Assembly (NCBI RefSeq): GCF_003994855.1
Contig: NZ_CP034142.1
Span: 2,356,001-2,420,000, forward strand
DNA from: Marinobacter sp. NP-4(2019)
GTDB lineage: Bacteria; Pseudomonadota; Gammaproteobacteria; Pseudomonadales; Oleiphilaceae
Direction: 5' to 3'
Length of the DNA: 64,000 nucleotides
Part shown: one piece after another, positions 33,024 to 43,274 of the stretch
Numbering within the stretch: position 1 is the stretch's first letter
Layout of the letters: every line of letters begins with the position of its first letter
The notes under the pieces: model-generated
Told to the model about the DNA's origin: nothing
The model's database searches: none
Seen by the model: the letters and a program-made list of their open reading frames with translations, nothing else
Program-made: the position numbers and the translations under genes

Positions 33024-33367
33024 TCAGCCCGCTGGTCGAAGCCATTCCCCCGGGAATGTCGCTCCAGGTCTGCGGCGCTGCCCAGGAAACTGCTCAACCC
33101 GTTTTCAAACAACCCTGAGCCAAACTTCAGGAACTGACGAGTGGATTCCTTGACCGTACTCTCGGGGAGCTCCCTGAGACTCTCTGCCACGCCGGCCTTC
33201 ACCCCACGCGTGACCCGCGGTTCGATGTCCCGTGAGGCTTCAATCAGCTCCTCAACCTTACGATCCAGGTAGGGACGCACAACCCTGAACCAGAAGACAG
33301 CCAGCACACCCAGTACAATCAGGGCGGTGATGCCTGCCTGGGCCAGTAACGTTAGTCCGAATTCCAT
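33020..33367 (-). CDS. Small membrane-anchored protein of unknown function
   Basis: The protein has 115 residues. One hydrophobic segment (about 5–28, LLAQAGITALIVLGVLAVFWF) is followed by a charged helical tail (YLDRKVEELIEASRDIEPRVTRGV). It looks like a single-pass inner-membrane protein with a cytoplasmic coiled region. It lies 30 bp downstream of the DUF445 gene on the same strand, so the two are probably co-expressed. I do not recognise a family. Confidence 0.7.
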   Translation of the reverse strand: MEFGLTLLAQAGITALIVLGVLAVFWFRVVRPYLDRKVEELIEASRDIEPRVTRGVKAGVAESLRELPESTVKESTRQFLKFGSGLFENGLSSFLGSAADLERHSRGNGFDQRAD

Positions 33368-33397
33368 GTGTGGCTCCTAGGGGTAGTTTATGGCTAA

Positions 33398-34597
33398 TTA
33401 CGCGAGCAGGTTGTTGAGGGCAATATACTGCAGGAGGCCCGCCAGGGCACCAAACAGCCCGCCAACAACCATTAACTGGACTTCTTCCTCACGGAAGGCC
33501 GGCCGAAGGATATCCTGGAATTCCGATGGCTTCAGGGATTTCATCTGCCCGGCCAGTACGTCTGCCACTACAGGGGCCCGCTCCCGGTTGAAAGCCGGGT
33601 CGCCGAACACATCCCGGGTAGCCAGGACAGCCTTTTGGTTCATCGCTTTTTTCAGTTCCGTGTAGCCCGTCATTCCAACCGCCACCTGGGCGGTTACCTT
33701 CATCGCCACCGAATTGTCCAGTAACGGCCGCAGGTGCTTCTGGATAATGGCCCGGGTGCGATCACCGTGGCTACCGTTAATCATCGCATCAGCGACCTTT
33801 TCAACGGTGATCAGCTCTTCCGCAACCAGGCGGGCCCATACATCACTGATCTCCGGCTGCCGGCGCAAAAACAGGCCCTGCACCTTCCAGAACAGGAAGC
33901 GCCTGGGCTTCAGCGGACTGAAAATGAGATTAATCGCCAGCCAGTTTGTCAGAAATCCAACAGCAAAGCCGCCTAGCGGCAAAAGCCAGGGTTCCGGATA
34001 TTTTGCCCAAAGCGGGGCCAGGATCGCGCCCAGCAGGCCACCGATGATGGCGCCACGATTGATCACAGAGCGCAATTCAACCGAACCGGCCTGTTGGAAA
34101 ATCCGGTTCATCAGATCAGGATGATGCTCGAGTTCGCGACTCAGCAGGGCCTTGAGATCGACCAGGTCGTTAAGGTCGTCCCCGAAATCCTCCACCAGCG
34201 ACTCAATACGCGAAGGCAGCTGCTCTCTCGCCCACTCGTAGATACGGTTTCTCAGGAACAGGGGCAGGTTATCCCAGAGTACAGGCTGAATTTCATACAT
34301 GACTTCGTCGATGTACTCATCCAGCCGCGGATTCACCTGGGCAACAACCTGCTCGACGATGCGGTGGGGCTCCAGCTTCTGGTAGACAGCGTTGAGATCC
34401 CCGAACTGCTGAAGCGTACGATCAATACAGATGTGCGCCATTTTCTCCGACTTGCGGGGAATAACACCCTGCCAGCCGATGGCGCCGATTCCAATAAACC
34501 GGACCGGATAAAAGGACATCTGAATGGCGAGCCAGTTGGTAAACCAGCCGACGATCGCCGCCATCAGTGGCACAGTGAGAAGTGCAACGTCGAACAA
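33398..34597 (-). CDS. DUF445 membrane protein
   Basis: The protein has 399 residues. The N-terminal hydrophobic segment (LLTVPLMAAIVGWFTNWLAIQMSFYPVRF) and a second copy of the same phrase near the middle (GGFAVGFLTNWLAINLIFSPLKP, about 205–227) show the internal duplication of DUF445. A last hydrophobic stretch is at the C-terminus. Family members are inner-membrane proteins of unknown function, some linked to envelope stability. The gene is followed by the small membrane-anchored protein. Confidence 0.88.
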   Translation of the reverse strand: MFDVALLTVPLMAAIVGWFTNWLAIQMSFYPVRFIGIGAIGWQGVIPRKSEKMAHICIDRTLQQFGDLNAVYQKLEPHRIVEQVVAQVNPRLDEYIDEVMYEIQPVLWDNLPLFLRNRIYEWAREQLPSRIESLVEDFGDDLNDLVDLKALLSRELEHHPDLMNRIFQQAGSVELRSVINRGAIIGGLLGAILAPLWAKYPEPWLLPLGGFAVGFLTNWLAINLIFSPLKPRRFLFWKVQGLFLRRQPEISDVWARLVAEELITVEKVADAMINGSHGDRTRAIIQKHLRPLLDNSVAMKVTAQVAVGMTGYTELKKAMNQKAVLATRDVFGDPAFNRERAPVVADVLAGQMKSLKPSEFQDILRPAFREEEVQLMVVGGLFGALAGLLQYIALNNLLA

Positions 34598-34838
34598 ATC
34601 TAACCCCGGTAATGTAAATGTCGCAGGTATGCGTACCCCGCGAGTGCGCCTTATTGGTCAGACAGGCATGGTACCCGTCCTTAGTTCTTGATTGTGTGAC
34701 AGATCATGAAGTAATTGAAATACAAGAGCATTGGCCGTATAGCCAATAAAGCGAGGGTAATGCGGCAGCAGTGGTTGCTGTTGGCCGGCTCCCGAAAACA
34801 TGCATCGGAAACCGGCTAACAAACGATGGACGGGGAAC

Positions 34839-35426
34839 TTACTGGTAGTAGGCGTTCTCGGTATAGGTGTGGTCCGTCACATCCCGGACAGCCGTAATCT
34901 CGGGGATGCGCTCTTTGAGGGTGCTCTCAACGCCCTGCTTGAGCGTCAGGCTGACAGCACTGCAACCCTGGCAACCACCACCGAAGCGCAGCACGGCGAC
35001 GGACTCGTCGACGATTTCCACCAGTGAGACGTCCCCACCGTGAGCAGCGAGATTCGGGTTAATCTCGGAAGCCAGGATGTAATTCACGCGGTCCGGCAAA
35101 GGCGCGTCATCATCAATCTTCGGCACTTTGGCGTTGGGCGCTTTAATGGTGAGCTGACCGCCCATCTGATCCTTGGAGTAATCCACATACGCTTCCTCGA
35201 GGAAGGGTACCGAGTTATGGTCCAGGAACAGGGTAAATTTACCCAGATCCAGTTGTTCGTCGGTTGGAACAACCTCGTTGGGCGGGCAATAGGCCAGACA
35301 GGTCTCGGCGTTCTTGGTGCCGGGCTGGGTCACGAAGATTCGTACGCCCATGCCTTCGACGTCCTGCTTTTCAATAAGTTGTGCCAGATAATCCCGTGCG
35401 GGATCAGTCACAGTAACCAATGCCAT
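34839..35426 (-). CDS. nfuA: Fe/S biogenesis protein NfuA
   Basis: The protein has 195 residues from the internal ATG that gives [14 protein letters not shown]. The longer frame to 35528 adds 34 residues unlike the family and overlaps the promoter region. An A-type-like N-terminal domain (about 5–100) is followed by the NifU C-terminal domain with the cluster-binding motif GGGCQGCS (about 150). It carries 4Fe-4S clusters to client proteins. The 240 bp after its stop, up to the DUF445 gene, hold no supported gene. It is divergent from metH. Confidence 0.95.
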   Translation of the reverse strand: MALVTVTDPARDYLAQLIEKQDVEGMGVRIFVTQPGTKNAETCLAYCPPNEVVPTDEQLDLGKFTLFLDHNSVPFLEEAYVDYSKDQMGGQLTIKAPNAKVPKIDDDAPLPDRVNYILASEINPNLAAHGGDVSLVEIVDESVAVLRFGGGCQGCSAVSLTLKQGVESTLKERIPEITAVRDVTDHTYTENAYYQ

Positions 35427-35646
35427 GTTTTCAACCCATTTGAAAGTTTGAGTCCATTTTAAGGGAGTTCGCCTGAACATGAAAGACCAAGTAAAATAGT
35501 CGGGCATTACGCCGATGATGAATTTCACCTATTGACGCGAATAATTGACTATCGTCATCAGTACCGGGACGGAATCCTGCAATTTTGCTATGATCCCGCG
35601 CCGCTCAGTTAAATACGACGTTAAACACGACTTCCGGAAGTACGCT

Positions 35647-38600
35647 ATGACCGATCGCACCACTCGCCTGGAACAGCTCCACAAGGCCCTGCAGGAACGC
35701 ATTGTTGTCCTTGATGGCGGCATGGGTACCATGATCCAGAACCTGAAGCTGGACGAGGAGGCGTTTCGTGGCGAACGATTTGCAGATTACGACCGGGAGG
35801 TCCAGGGCAACAACGACCTGCTGAATCTGACCCAGCCTGCCCTGCTCCGCAATATCCACGCGGATTATCTGGACGCCGGTGCGGACATCATCGAGACCAA
35901 CACGTTCAACTCGACCCGGCTGTCCCAGGCGGATTACGGATTGGAATCCATCGCCAAGGAATTGAACGTTTCTGCCGCCAAGCTGGCGCGAGAGATCGCC
36001 GACGAATTTACGGCCAGGAACCCGGCAAAGCCCCGGTTTGTCGCAGGCGCTGTCGGCCCCACCTCGCGCACGGCTTCTATTTCACCTGACGTCAACAACC
36101 CCGGTTATCGCAACGTCGATTTCCAGACCCTGGTGGACAACTATTACGAAGCGGTGGAAGGCCTGGTCGAGGGTGGCTCCGACCTGATCCTGATCGAAAC
36201 CATTTTCGATACCCTGAACGCCAAGGCGGCCATTTACGCCACACAGCAATATTTTGAAGACAGCGGCATCACCCTGCCGATCATGATTTCCGGCACCATC
36301 ACCGATGCCTCCGGCCGCACCCTGTCCGGACAGACCACGGAAGCCTTCTGGAACTCGGTGGCTCATGCCAAGCCCATTTCCGTGGGACTGAACTGTGCTC
36401 TCGGCGCCGACGCCCTGCGCCCCTATGTGGAAGAGCTGTCCGCCAAGGCGGAAACCTACGTCAGCGCGCATCCGAACGCGGGCCTGCCCAATGAGTTCGG
36501 CGAGTATGACCAGACGCCGGAAGAAATGGCCGAGATCATCGAAGGCTTCGCGAAGGACGGCTTTCTCAACATTATCGGTGGGTGTTGCGGCTCCCGCCCG
36601 GACCATATTGAGGCCATAGCCAGCGCGGTGGCCAAGTATCCGCCCCGCAAGATTCCCGAGCGTCCCAAGGCGTTGCGCCTGTCCGGCCTGGAGCCATTTA
36701 CCGGTGACGAAAACACGCTGTTCATCAACGTAGGTGAACGGACCAACGTAACCGGCTCCAAGCGCTTCCTGCGCCTGATCAAGGAAGAACAGTACGAGGA
36801 AGCGTTGAGTGTTGCCCGTGATCAGGTCGAAAACGGCGCCCAGATCATCGACATCAACATGGACGAGGGCATGCTGGATTCGAAGGAGGTTATGGTGACC
36901 TTCCTCAATCTTGTCGCCTCCGAGCCGGATATTTCCCGCGTTCCCATTATGATCGACTCATCCAAATGGGATGTGATCGAAGCCGGCCTGCGCTGCATTC
37001 AGGGCAAGGCAGTGGTGAACTCGATCAGCCTCAAGGAAGGCGAAGAGGAATTCATCAAGCGCGCCCGTGACTGCATGCGTTACGGTGCCGCCGTCGTCGT
37101 CATGGCCTTCGATGAGCAGGGGCAGGCGGACACCTACGAGCGCAAGACCGAAATCTGTAAGCGCTCTTACGATGTGCTGACCGGCATCGGATTCAATCCG
37201 GCGGATATCATTTTCGATCCCAACATATTCGCCATTGCCACCGGCATTGAAGAGCACAACAATTACGCCGTCGACTTTATCAACGCCACCCGCTGGATCC
37301 GGAAAAACCTGCCCCACGCCAGTATTTCCGGCGGTGTCAGCAACGTCTCCTTCTCCTTCCGCGGCAACGATGTGGTGCGTGAGGCGATCCACTCGGTCTT
37401 CCTGTACCACGCCATCAAGGCCGGCATGAACATGGGGATCGTTAACCCGGGTCAGTTGGTCATCTACGATGAGATCGACCCTGAGCTCAAGGAGTTGGTG
37501 GAAGACGTCGTACTCAACCGACGGGACGACGGTACCGATCGTCTTCTGGAAATCGCCGAGCGCTTCAAAGGCAAAGGCGGAAAAACCCAGGAAGAAGATC
37601 TCGCTTGGCGTGAATGGCCGGTACAGAAGCGCCTCGAGCATGCTCTGGTCAAAGGCATTACCAACTACATCATTGAGGACACCGAAGCCTGCCGCGTTGA
37701 GGCCGATCACCCGATCGAAGTGATCGAAGGTCCACTGATGGATGGCATGAACGTGGTCGGCGACCTGTTCGGTGACGGCAAGATGTTCCTGCCCCAGGTG
37801 GTGAAAAGCGCCCGGGTAATGAAACAGGCCGTTGCCCACCTGATTCCGTTTATTGAGGCGGAGAAGACCGAAGACCAGAAGGCCAAGGGCAAGATCCTGA
37901 TGGCCACAGTAAAAGGTGACGTTCACGATATTGGCAAGAATATCGTGGGTGTGGTGCTGCAGTGCAACAACTACGAAGTGATCGATATGGGCGTGATGGT
38001 GCCCTGCGACAAGATCCTTGAAACAGCCAAGAAGGAAAATGTCGACATTATCGGCCTCAGCGGCCTGATTACGCCGTCACTGGACGAGATGGTCCATGTC
38101 GCCCGGGAGATGCAGCGACTGGACTTCCATATTCCGTTGATGATCGGTGGCGCAACCACCTCCAAGGCCCACACAGCGGTGAAGATCGAACCGCAGTACA
38201 AGAACGATATCGCCCTGTACGTGTCGGATGCATCCCGTTGTGTGAACGTGGCCTCCCAATTGCTCAGTGACACGGCCAAGCCCGCGTTTGTCGAAGCGGC
38301 CCGTACGGAATACGATGAAATCCGCGAACGGCGCAAGAATCGCGGGGAACGCACCAAACTGGTATCTCTCAAAGAGGCCCGGGATCGGGCCCCCGAGATC
38401 GATTTTTCCGATTACCAGCCACCAAAGCCAAGCTTTACTGGCATTCGCGTATTTGAGGACTATGACCTCAACGAACTGGTGGACTACATTGACTGGACCC
38501 CGTTTTTCATCTCCTGGGATATGTCCGGCAAGTATCCGGCCATATTCGATGACCCCAAACGGGGCGAAGCGGCCCGTACGCTCTTTGACGATGCCCAGAA

Positions 38601-39345
38601 AATCCTGCGCCAGATGATTGACGAGAAACGGGTCTCCGCAACGGGTGTTATCGGGTTCTGGCCAGCCCAACGCCGGGGCGACGATATTGTCGTCTATAAA
38701 GACGAATCGCGGACCGAGGAACTGACCATCCTGCACCACCTGCGTCAGCAGGATGACAAGGCACCCGGTAAGCCGATGATGACACTGTCGGATTTCGTTG
38801 CGCCGGAGGCATCGGGGATAGCCGATTACGTGGGCGGCTTTGCCGTGACTGCCGGTGTAGGTGCCGAGGAACTGTCCGTTGAATACAAGGACCGCAACGA
38901 CGATTATAACGCCATAATGGTAAAAGCCCTGGCCGACCGGCTGGCGGAAGCGTTTGCCGAACGGATGCACGAGCGGGTGCGGAAGGAGTTCTGGGGCTAC
39001 GCCACGGATGAAAAACTGGCCAACGAAGACCTGATTCGCGAGCGCTATCGTGGCATCCGACCGGCTCCCGGCTATCCGGCCTGCCCCGACCACACCGAGA
39101 AGGCCACGCTGTTCCAGCTGCTGGAAGCAACCGATAAGACCGGGATCGAGTTGACCGAGCACTTTGCCATGTATCCAACGGCCGCGGTATCAGGCTGGTA
39201 CTTTGCCCACCCCGAGTCCAAATACTTTGCGGTCGGCAAGATTGGCGTGGATCAGGTTGAAGACTATGCTGAGCGCAAGGGTATCTCGAAGGCGGAAGCC
39301 GAGCGCTGGCTGGCGCCCAGTCTGGCCTACGACCCGGCCGAATAA
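35647..39345 (+). CDS. metH: Cobalamin-dependent methionine synthase
   Basis: The protein has 1232 residues from the ATG at 35647 ([20 protein letters not shown]), full length for the family. Domains in order: homocysteine-binding barrel (1–330; zinc Cys pair in [10 protein letters not shown] about 312), pterin-binding barrel (about 360–620; [14 protein letters not shown]), cobalamin cap (about 650–745), cobalamin-binding Rossmann domain with DVHDIGKNI (about 758; the His is the lower axial ligand), and the SAM-binding reactivation domain (about 900–1232; [12 protein letters not shown] about 1138). It methylates homocysteine using methyltetrahydrofolate. No cobalamin riboswitch was recognised in the 220 bp upstream. 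Confidence 0.98.
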   Translation: MTDRTTRLEQLHKALQERIVVLDGGMGTMIQNLKLDEEAFRGERFADYDREVQGNNDLLNLTQPALLRNIHADYLDAGADIIETNTFNSTRLSQADYGLESIAKELNVSAAKLAREIADEFTARNPAKPRFVAGAVGPTSRTASISPDVNNPGYRNVDFQTLVDNYYEAVEGLVEGGSDLILIETIFDTLNAKAAIYATQQYFEDSGITLPIMISGTITDASGRTLSGQTTEAFWNSVAHAKPISVGLNCALGADALRPYVEELSAKAETYVSAHPNAGLPNEFGEYDQTPEEMAEIIEGFAKDGFLNIIGGCCGSRPDHIEAIASAVAKYPPRKIPERPKALRLSGLEPFTGDENTLFINVGERTNVTGSKRFLRLIKEEQYEEALSVARDQVENGAQIIDINMDEGMLDSKEVMVTFLNLVASEPDISRVPIMIDSSKWDVIEAGLRCIQGKAVVNSISLKEGEEEFIKRARDCMRYGAAVVVMAFDEQGQADTYERKTEICKRSYDVLTGIGFNPADIIFDPNIFAIATGIEEHNNYAVDFINATRWIRKNLPHASISGGVSNVSFSFRGNDVVREAIHSVFLYHAIKAGMNMGIVNPGQLVIYDEIDPELKELVEDVVLNRRDDGTDRLLEIAERFKGKGGKTQEEDLAWREWPVQKRLEHALVKGITNYIIEDTEACRVEADHPIEVIEGPLMDGMNVVGDLFGDGKMFLPQVVKSARVMKQAVAHLIPFIEAEKTEDQKAKGKILMATVKGDVHDIGKNIVGVVLQCNNYEVIDMGVMVPCDKILETAKKENVDIIGLSGLITPSLDEMVHVAREMQRLDFHIPLMIGGATTSKAHTAVKIEPQYKNDIALYVSDASRCVNVASQLLSDTAKPAFVEAARTEYDEIRERRKNRGERTKLVSLKEARDRAPEIDFSDYQPPKPSFTGIRVFEDYDLNELVDYIDWTPFFISWDMSGKYPAIFDDPKRGEAARTLFDDAQKILRQMIDEKRVSATGVIGFWPAQRRGDDIVVYKDESRTEELTILHHLRQQDDKAPGKPMMTLSDFVAPEASGIADYVGGFAVTAGVGAEELSVEYKDRNDDYNAIMVKALADRLAEAFAERMHERVRKEFWGYATDEKLANEDLIRERYRGIRPAPGYPACPDHTEKATLFQLLEATDKTGIELTEHFAMYPTAAVSGWYFAHPESKYFAVGKIGVDQVEDYAERKGISKAEAERWLAPSLAYDPAE

Positions 39346-39368
39346 TTCACTGTAACGGGATGATTCAG

Positions 39369-39608
39369 ATGGCTAACGAGGGGAACGAGGACAACAAGAA
39401 CGAGAAACCTCCATCGGCGCGTCCGGGGGTGCTGAAAATCATGCAAAGCATCGTCGCCGGCGCCTTCGGTGTCCAGTCGGACAAACGCCGGCAGGAGGAC
39501 TTTTCCAGCCACAGCCCGCTCCCCTATATTATTGCGGGCCTGCTGTTCACGGTCGGCTTTGTCGTGACCCTGGTGATTGTCGTGAAACTGGTGCTGTCCG
39601 GGCAGTAG
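39369..39608 (+). CDS. DUF2970 small membrane protein
   Basis: The protein has 79 residues if started at MANEGNEDNKNE, which has GGGA upstream; an ATG 9 bp earlier is also possible. A hydrophilic N-terminus, the family phrase VLKIMQSIVAGAFGVQSDKRRQEDF and one C-terminal membrane helix (YIIAGLLFTVGFVVTLVIVVKLVL) match DUF2970. The function is unknown. It starts 23 bp after metH and is probably on the same transcript. Confidence 0.82.
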   Translation: MANEGNEDNKNEKPPSARPGVLKIMQSIVAGAFGVQSDKRRQEDFSSHSPLPYIIAGLLFTVGFVVTLVIVVKLVLSGQ

Positions 39609-39609
39609 T

Positions 39610-39714
39610 CTACTGCCCGCTTACCCAGACCACGGCAAATGCCACTACCAGCATAATCAGTAACACCGCAGCCACGGCATCAACACTGCTATCAGAGTGT
39701 GTACCTTTCTTCAT
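39610..39714 (-). CDS. Small single-helix membrane protein, 34 aa
   Basis: MKKGTHSDSSVDAVAAVLLI followed by MLVVAFAVVWVSGQ: a short polar N-terminus and one membrane helix. The start has a good AGGAGA site nine bases upstream, which decides it over the longer frame to 39795. It converges with the DUF2970 gene, with stops 1 bp apart. Many gammaproteobacteria carry unannotated proteins of this size, some of them small subunits of transporters. No partner is visible here and no function is claimed. Confidence 0.55.
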   Translation of the reverse strand: MKKGTHSDSSVDAVAAVLLIMLVVAFAVVWVSGQ

Positions 39715-39876
39715 TCCGGAAATCTCCTGAAACCTGTTTTTGTTATAGAGATAAGTTAGGCACTGAATTGATATTCGTCCAGTCTTTTTGGCCACTCATT
39801 ATCACCTAAATCGATAAACATATTTGGAAATAATCATTTTAAGAATATATGCACGGTGATATTCTGCCCTCCTCAA

Positions 39877-39892
39877 AAGGCTATAAAGCCTT
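39877..39892 (+). promoter_or_regulatory. Small hairpin in the cysI leader
   Basis: AAGGCT, loop ATAA, AGCCTT sits 32 bp before the reductase start codon in an otherwise AT-rich leader. It may affect the message 5' end; there is no T run, so it is not a terminator. Confidence 0.3.
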
Positions 39893-39923
39893 ATACCACG
39901 CGTTTTAGCAGGACGTTTTTACT

Positions 39924-41576
39924 ATGTACGTATACGACGAACACGATCGGCAAATTGCAGCCGAACGGGTTGCACAATTCCGTGACCAGACCGAGCGCGC
40001 TCTCGCTGGCGAACTGAGCGAAGACGAGTTCCTTCCCCTTCGCCTCCAGAATGGTCTTTACGTTCAGCGTCTTGCGCCCATGCTGCGGATCGCCGTCCCT
40101 TATGGCATGCTTCGGTCCGAGCAACTGCGCCGTCTGGCACGGGTTACCCGTGATTACGACAAGGGTTACGCCCACTTCACCACCCGCCAGAATGTTCAGT
40201 TGAACTGGCCGGCACTGGAAGACGTCCCGGACATTCTGGCGGAACTGGCGGAAGTGGAAATGCACGCCAACCAGACCAGTGGTAACTGCATTCGCAATAC
40301 CACCACGGATCAGTTCTCCGGCGTTCAGGTCGATGAGATCGTCGATCCCCGGCCTTATTGCGAGATTATCCGCCAGTGGTCCACGTTCCATCCGGAATTT
40401 GCGTTCCTGCCCCGTAAGTTCAAGGTGGCGGTGAATGCGTCCGAGAAGACCGACCGCGCGGCCATTCAGGTTCACGACATCGGCCTGCAGATGGTCCGTA
40501 ACGATCAGGGCGAGCTTGGTTTCCGCGTCCATGTCGGTGGTGGCCTTGGCCGCACACCGATGGTGGGCCCGGTGATTCGCGAATTCCTGCCGGAACTGGA
40601 CCTGCTGACCTATCTGGAGGCTGTGCTGCGGGTGTACAACCGCTATGGGCGCCGGGACAACAAGTTCAAGGCGCGGATCAAGATCCTCGTCAAGGCGCTG
40701 ACACCGGAAGGCTTTGCCGAGAAGGTCGAAGCCGAGTGGGCGCATATCAAGGACTCCCCCACCCGACTGACCCGCGAAGCCATTGAGCGCATTCAGGGCT
40801 ACTTCACCGAGCCCGCCTACGACGCTCTGGAGAATGCGACGGAGTTGCTGGCGACCCAGCGCTTCGAGAACCGTCAGTTTGACCAGTGGCTCAGCCACAA
40901 TGTCGACAGCCACAAGAAGCCGGGCTATGCCATTGTCACCCTGACCATGAAGAAAACCGGCACACCGCCCGGTGATGTGTCTGACACGCAACTGGAACAG
41001 ATTGCCGAGCTGGCCGACCAATACAGCTTTGGTGAAGTTCGTGTCACTCACCAGCAAAATGTGGTGCTGGCAGACGTTCGTCAGGATCAGCTGTTTGAGC
41101 TTTGGCAGCGTATTGAGCCCATGGGTTTCGCAACAGCTAACCTCAACACCCTGACCGACGTCATTTGCTGCCCGGGTGGCGATTACTGCGCCCTGGCCAA
41201 CGCCAAGTCGATTCCGGTTGCCGAGTCCATCCAGCGTCGCTTTGACGACATGGATTTCCTTTACGACCTCGGAGAGATTGACCTGAACATCTCCGGGTGC
41301 ATGAACGCCTGTGGTCACCACCACGTTGGCAATATTGGTGTTCTGGGTGTCGACAAGAAAGGCGAGGAGTTCTATCAGGTAAGCCTTGGTGGTTCTTCTC
41401 ACCATGATGCCACCATCGGCAAGATTCTCGGGCCGTCATTCGCCCAGGAAGACATGCCGGAAGTGATCGCCAAGATTATTGATGTTTACGTCGATAACCG
41501 GAAGGAGGAAGAACCCTTCCTGGAAACCTATCGCCGTATCGGAATTGAGCCATTCAAGGAGCGGGTCTATGCCTGA
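39924..41576 (+). CDS. cysI: Siroheme nitrite/sulfite reductase (CysI-type)
   Basis: The protein has 550 residues. Two ferredoxin-like half domains alternate with two siroheme/4Fe-4S domains. The cluster ligands are in VICCPGGDYC (about 413–421) and SGCMNACGHHHVG (about 457–469), and the substrate-side arginines are in YAHFTTRQNVQLNW and FGEVRVTHQQNVVL. The single-polypeptide form with a DUF934 gene directly downstream is the ferredoxin- or NADPH-linked sulfite reductase arrangement of pseudomonads and marine relatives. Siroheme precursor would come from cobA at 61.3 kb. It overlaps the next gene by 8 bp. Confidence 0.93.
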   Translation: MYVYDEHDRQIAAERVAQFRDQTERALAGELSEDEFLPLRLQNGLYVQRLAPMLRIAVPYGMLRSEQLRRLARVTRDYDKGYAHFTTRQNVQLNWPALEDVPDILAELAEVEMHANQTSGNCIRNTTTDQFSGVQVDEIVDPRPYCEIIRQWSTFHPEFAFLPRKFKVAVNASEKTDRAAIQVHDIGLQMVRNDQGELGFRVHVGGGLGRTPMVGPVIREFLPELDLLTYLEAVLRVYNRYGRRDNKFKARIKILVKALTPEGFAEKVEAEWAHIKDSPTRLTREAIERIQGYFTEPAYDALENATELLATQRFENRQFDQWLSHNVDSHKKPGYAIVTLTMKKTGTPPGDVSDTQLEQIAELADQYSFGEVRVTHQQNVVLADVRQDQLFELWQRIEPMGFATANLNTLTDVICCPGGDYCALANAKSIPVAESIQRRFDDMDFLYDLGEIDLNISGCMNACGHHHVGNIGVLGVDKKGEEFYQVSLGGSSHHDATIGKILGPSFAQEDMPEVIAKIIDVYVDNRKEEEPFLETYRRIGIEPFKERVYA

Positions 41577-42075
41577 AGTTATTACGAAAGACGGGGCTAT
41601 CAAGCAGGACTCCTGGGTGGTTGTTCCCCGTCCTGCGGATGGCGACTCCCTGGATGTTCCTGCTGACCAGCCGGCGCTGATTCCGGCGGATCTGTGGCTG
41701 GCCGGCAAGGAGCATTTTGAGGGCCGTGATGATATTGGTGTCTGGTTCGACAGTCACGATGAGCCGGAACTGCTTGAGGGGCTGGTTAATGAGCTGCCTC
41801 TGATTGCGGTGAATTTCCCGAAGTTCAGTGATGGCCGGGGCTATAGCATTGCGCGTCTGTTGCGCGAGCGTTTTGGCTATGAGAATGAGCTGCGGGCAAT
41901 CGGGGATGTTCTGTTGGATCAGCTGCAGTTTATGAAGCGCTGCGGGTTTGACAGTTATGCCCTGCGGGAAGATAAGGATGCTTCCAAGGCTGCCCGGTCT
42001 CTGAACTTTTTCAGTCTGGGGTATCAGGCGGCTACGGATACGGATGTGCCGCTGTTTCGGCGTCGGGCTTCCTGA
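41569..42075 (+). CDS. DUF934 protein, sulfite reductase partner
   Basis: The protein has 168 residues from the ATG inside the last codons of the reductase gene. The family block GVWFDSHDEPELLEGLVNELPLIAVNFPKFSDGRGYSIARLLRERFGYENELRAIGDVLLDQL is fully recognisable. DUF934 genes almost always follow this reductase type; a subunit or assembly role is inferred, and the mechanism is unknown. The strong inverted repeat at 42094 follows 19 bp after the stop. Confidence 0.92.
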   Translation: MPEVITKDGAIKQDSWVVVPRPADGDSLDVPADQPALIPADLWLAGKEHFEGRDDIGVWFDSHDEPELLEGLVNELPLIAVNFPKFSDGRGYSIARLLRERFGYENELRAIGDVLLDQLQFMKRCGFDSYALREDKDASKAARSLNFFSLGYQAATDTDVPLFRRRAS

Positions 42076-42093
42076 CCGCTGTACTCCCCTAAC

Positions 42094-42203
42094 GAACAAA
42101 GGGGAAACGGGTTACCAAAACACGCCTCAAGACGTCCCTGTGCGGCTTGGGCTCCGCCATCCATGGCTCCGCACAGTTTTGGTAACCCGTTCCCCCTTTG
42201 TTC
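42094..42203. repeat. Long hairpin: 28-bp inverted repeat arms with a nested 7-bp stem
   Basis: Arms 42094–42121 and 42176–42203 are reverse complements with a single mismatch (27 of 28). Inside the 54-bp loop TGTGCGG (42139–42145) pairs with CCGCACA (42169–42175), and CCATCCATGG lies in the middle. It fills the gap between the convergent DUF934 and acuI genes, so it can act as a two-way transcription stop. The layout also looks like an interspersed intergenic repeat; only one copy is in this window. Confidence 0.8.
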
Positions 42204-42250
42204 TGGCTAACCTCTCAGGCTAACCTGCTATACAAAGACACCCCCCCCTT

Positions 42251-43249
42251 TTAAAGAGCATGATCCAGGACGATCTTGCCAGACGACTCCCCTTTCAAGA
42301 ACGCCTTCAAAGCACCGTCCAGTTGACCACGTCCAATATCGCGGGCGGAGGCTTCGGTTTTCGGGCATGCCCACTCACCAGCGAATTTCTTCCAGACAGC
42401 GGCTTTGTCCGCCAGCGGGATTTCCACTGAGTCCACGCCAAGCAGGTTTACGCCCCGCAGGATGAACGGCAGTACGGTGGTTTCCAGTTGTGGGCCGGCG
42501 ACCAGACCGCAGCAGGATACGGAACCGCCGGGCTGGATTTGTTTCAGGAGCTCTGCCAACGGTTGTCCGCCGACGGTGTCTACGGCATTGGCGAATGCGG
42601 GCTTGAGCATGGGTTTTTTCTCGGCGGCCAGGGTGTCACGGCCGACGACTTCGGAGGCGCCGAGGGCTTTCAGGTCGGCGGCGTGATCCTGTTTGCCGCT
42701 GATGGCGACCACTTCGAAACCAAGCCTTGATAACAGCTCTACGGCAACGCTACCGACAGCGCCGCTGGCGCCGGATACGGCGACTTTGCCCTGTTCGGGG
42801 GTGGCGCCCATTTTTAGCAGTTTCTGGACGCAGAGTCCGGCGGTCAGGCCGGCGGTACCGTAGATCATGGCGGTGCGGCTGTCCCAGCCGTCGGGCATGG
42901 CTACGCACCAGGACGCCGGTACGCGAATGTACTCGCCAAACCCGCCGTCGGTGTTCATGCCCAGGTCGTAGCCGGTCACAATAACTTTGCTACCGACAGC
43001 CGGTTCGCCAGTGGCGGATTCGATCACCTCACCGGCAGCGTCAATGCCCGGGGTATGAGGGAAATTTCTGGTCACCCCCTTGTTCCCGGATGCGGACAGT
43101 GCGTCCTTGTAGTTCAGGGACGAGTGACTGACTCTGATCAGTACCTCATTTGCTGGCAGGTCACTGGTCGACAGGGTCTGTTCACTGCCAACGTATGCCC
43201 CATCCTGTTCCTGTACACGCCAGGCTTTGAATTCGGTCGTTGTTGTCAT
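42251..43249 (-). CDS. acuI: Acrylyl-CoA reductase-type quinone oxidoreductase (AcuI/YhdH)
   Basis: The protein has 332 residues in the MDR superfamily without catalytic zinc. Landmarks: SLNYKDALSASGNKGVTRNFPHTPGIDAAGEV (about 47–78), the NADPH motif VSGASGAVGSVAVELLSRLG (about 157–177) and SCCGLVAGPQLETTVLPFILRGVNLLGVDSVE near the C-terminus. AcuI reduces acryloyl-CoA to propionyl-CoA, which matters for breakdown of dimethylsulfoniopropionate in marine bacteria; YhdH-like general roles are equally possible. It ends 48 bp from the long hairpin. Confidence 0.88.
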   Translation of the reverse strand: MTTTTEFKAWRVQEQDGAYVGSEQTLSTSDLPANEVLIRVSHSSLNYKDALSASGNKGVTRNFPHTPGIDAAGEVIESATGEPAVGSKVIVTGYDLGMNTDGGFGEYIRVPASWCVAMPDGWDSRTAMIYGTAGLTAGLCVQKLLKMGATPEQGKVAVSGASGAVGSVAVELLSRLGFEVVAISGKQDHAADLKALGASEVVGRDTLAAEKKPMLKPAFANAVDTVGGQPLAELLKQIQPGGSVSCCGLVAGPQLETTVLPFILRGVNLLGVDSVEIPLADKAAVWKKFAGEWACPKTEASARDIGRGQLDGALKAFLKGESSGKIVLDHAL

Positions 43250-43274
43250 ACGGCTCCCCGCTTGTCTGTATAAG

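Noticed and set aside
34598..34838. Possible gene or RNA between the DUF445 and nfuA genes
   Set aside because: No open frame with a ribosome site and no strong hairpin with a T run; nothing supportable.
35427..35646. Riboswitch (cobalamin or SAM) before metH
   Set aside because: No recognisable B12 box or SAM aptamer core in the 220 bp upstream.
36958..37926. 322-codon minus-strand frame inside metH
   Set aside because: It is the antisense shadow of a highly conserved gene; no start context or known family.
39891..41405. 504-codon minus-strand frame opposite the sulfite reductase gene
   Set aside because: Antisense shadow; the plus-strand reading has all cluster and siroheme motifs.
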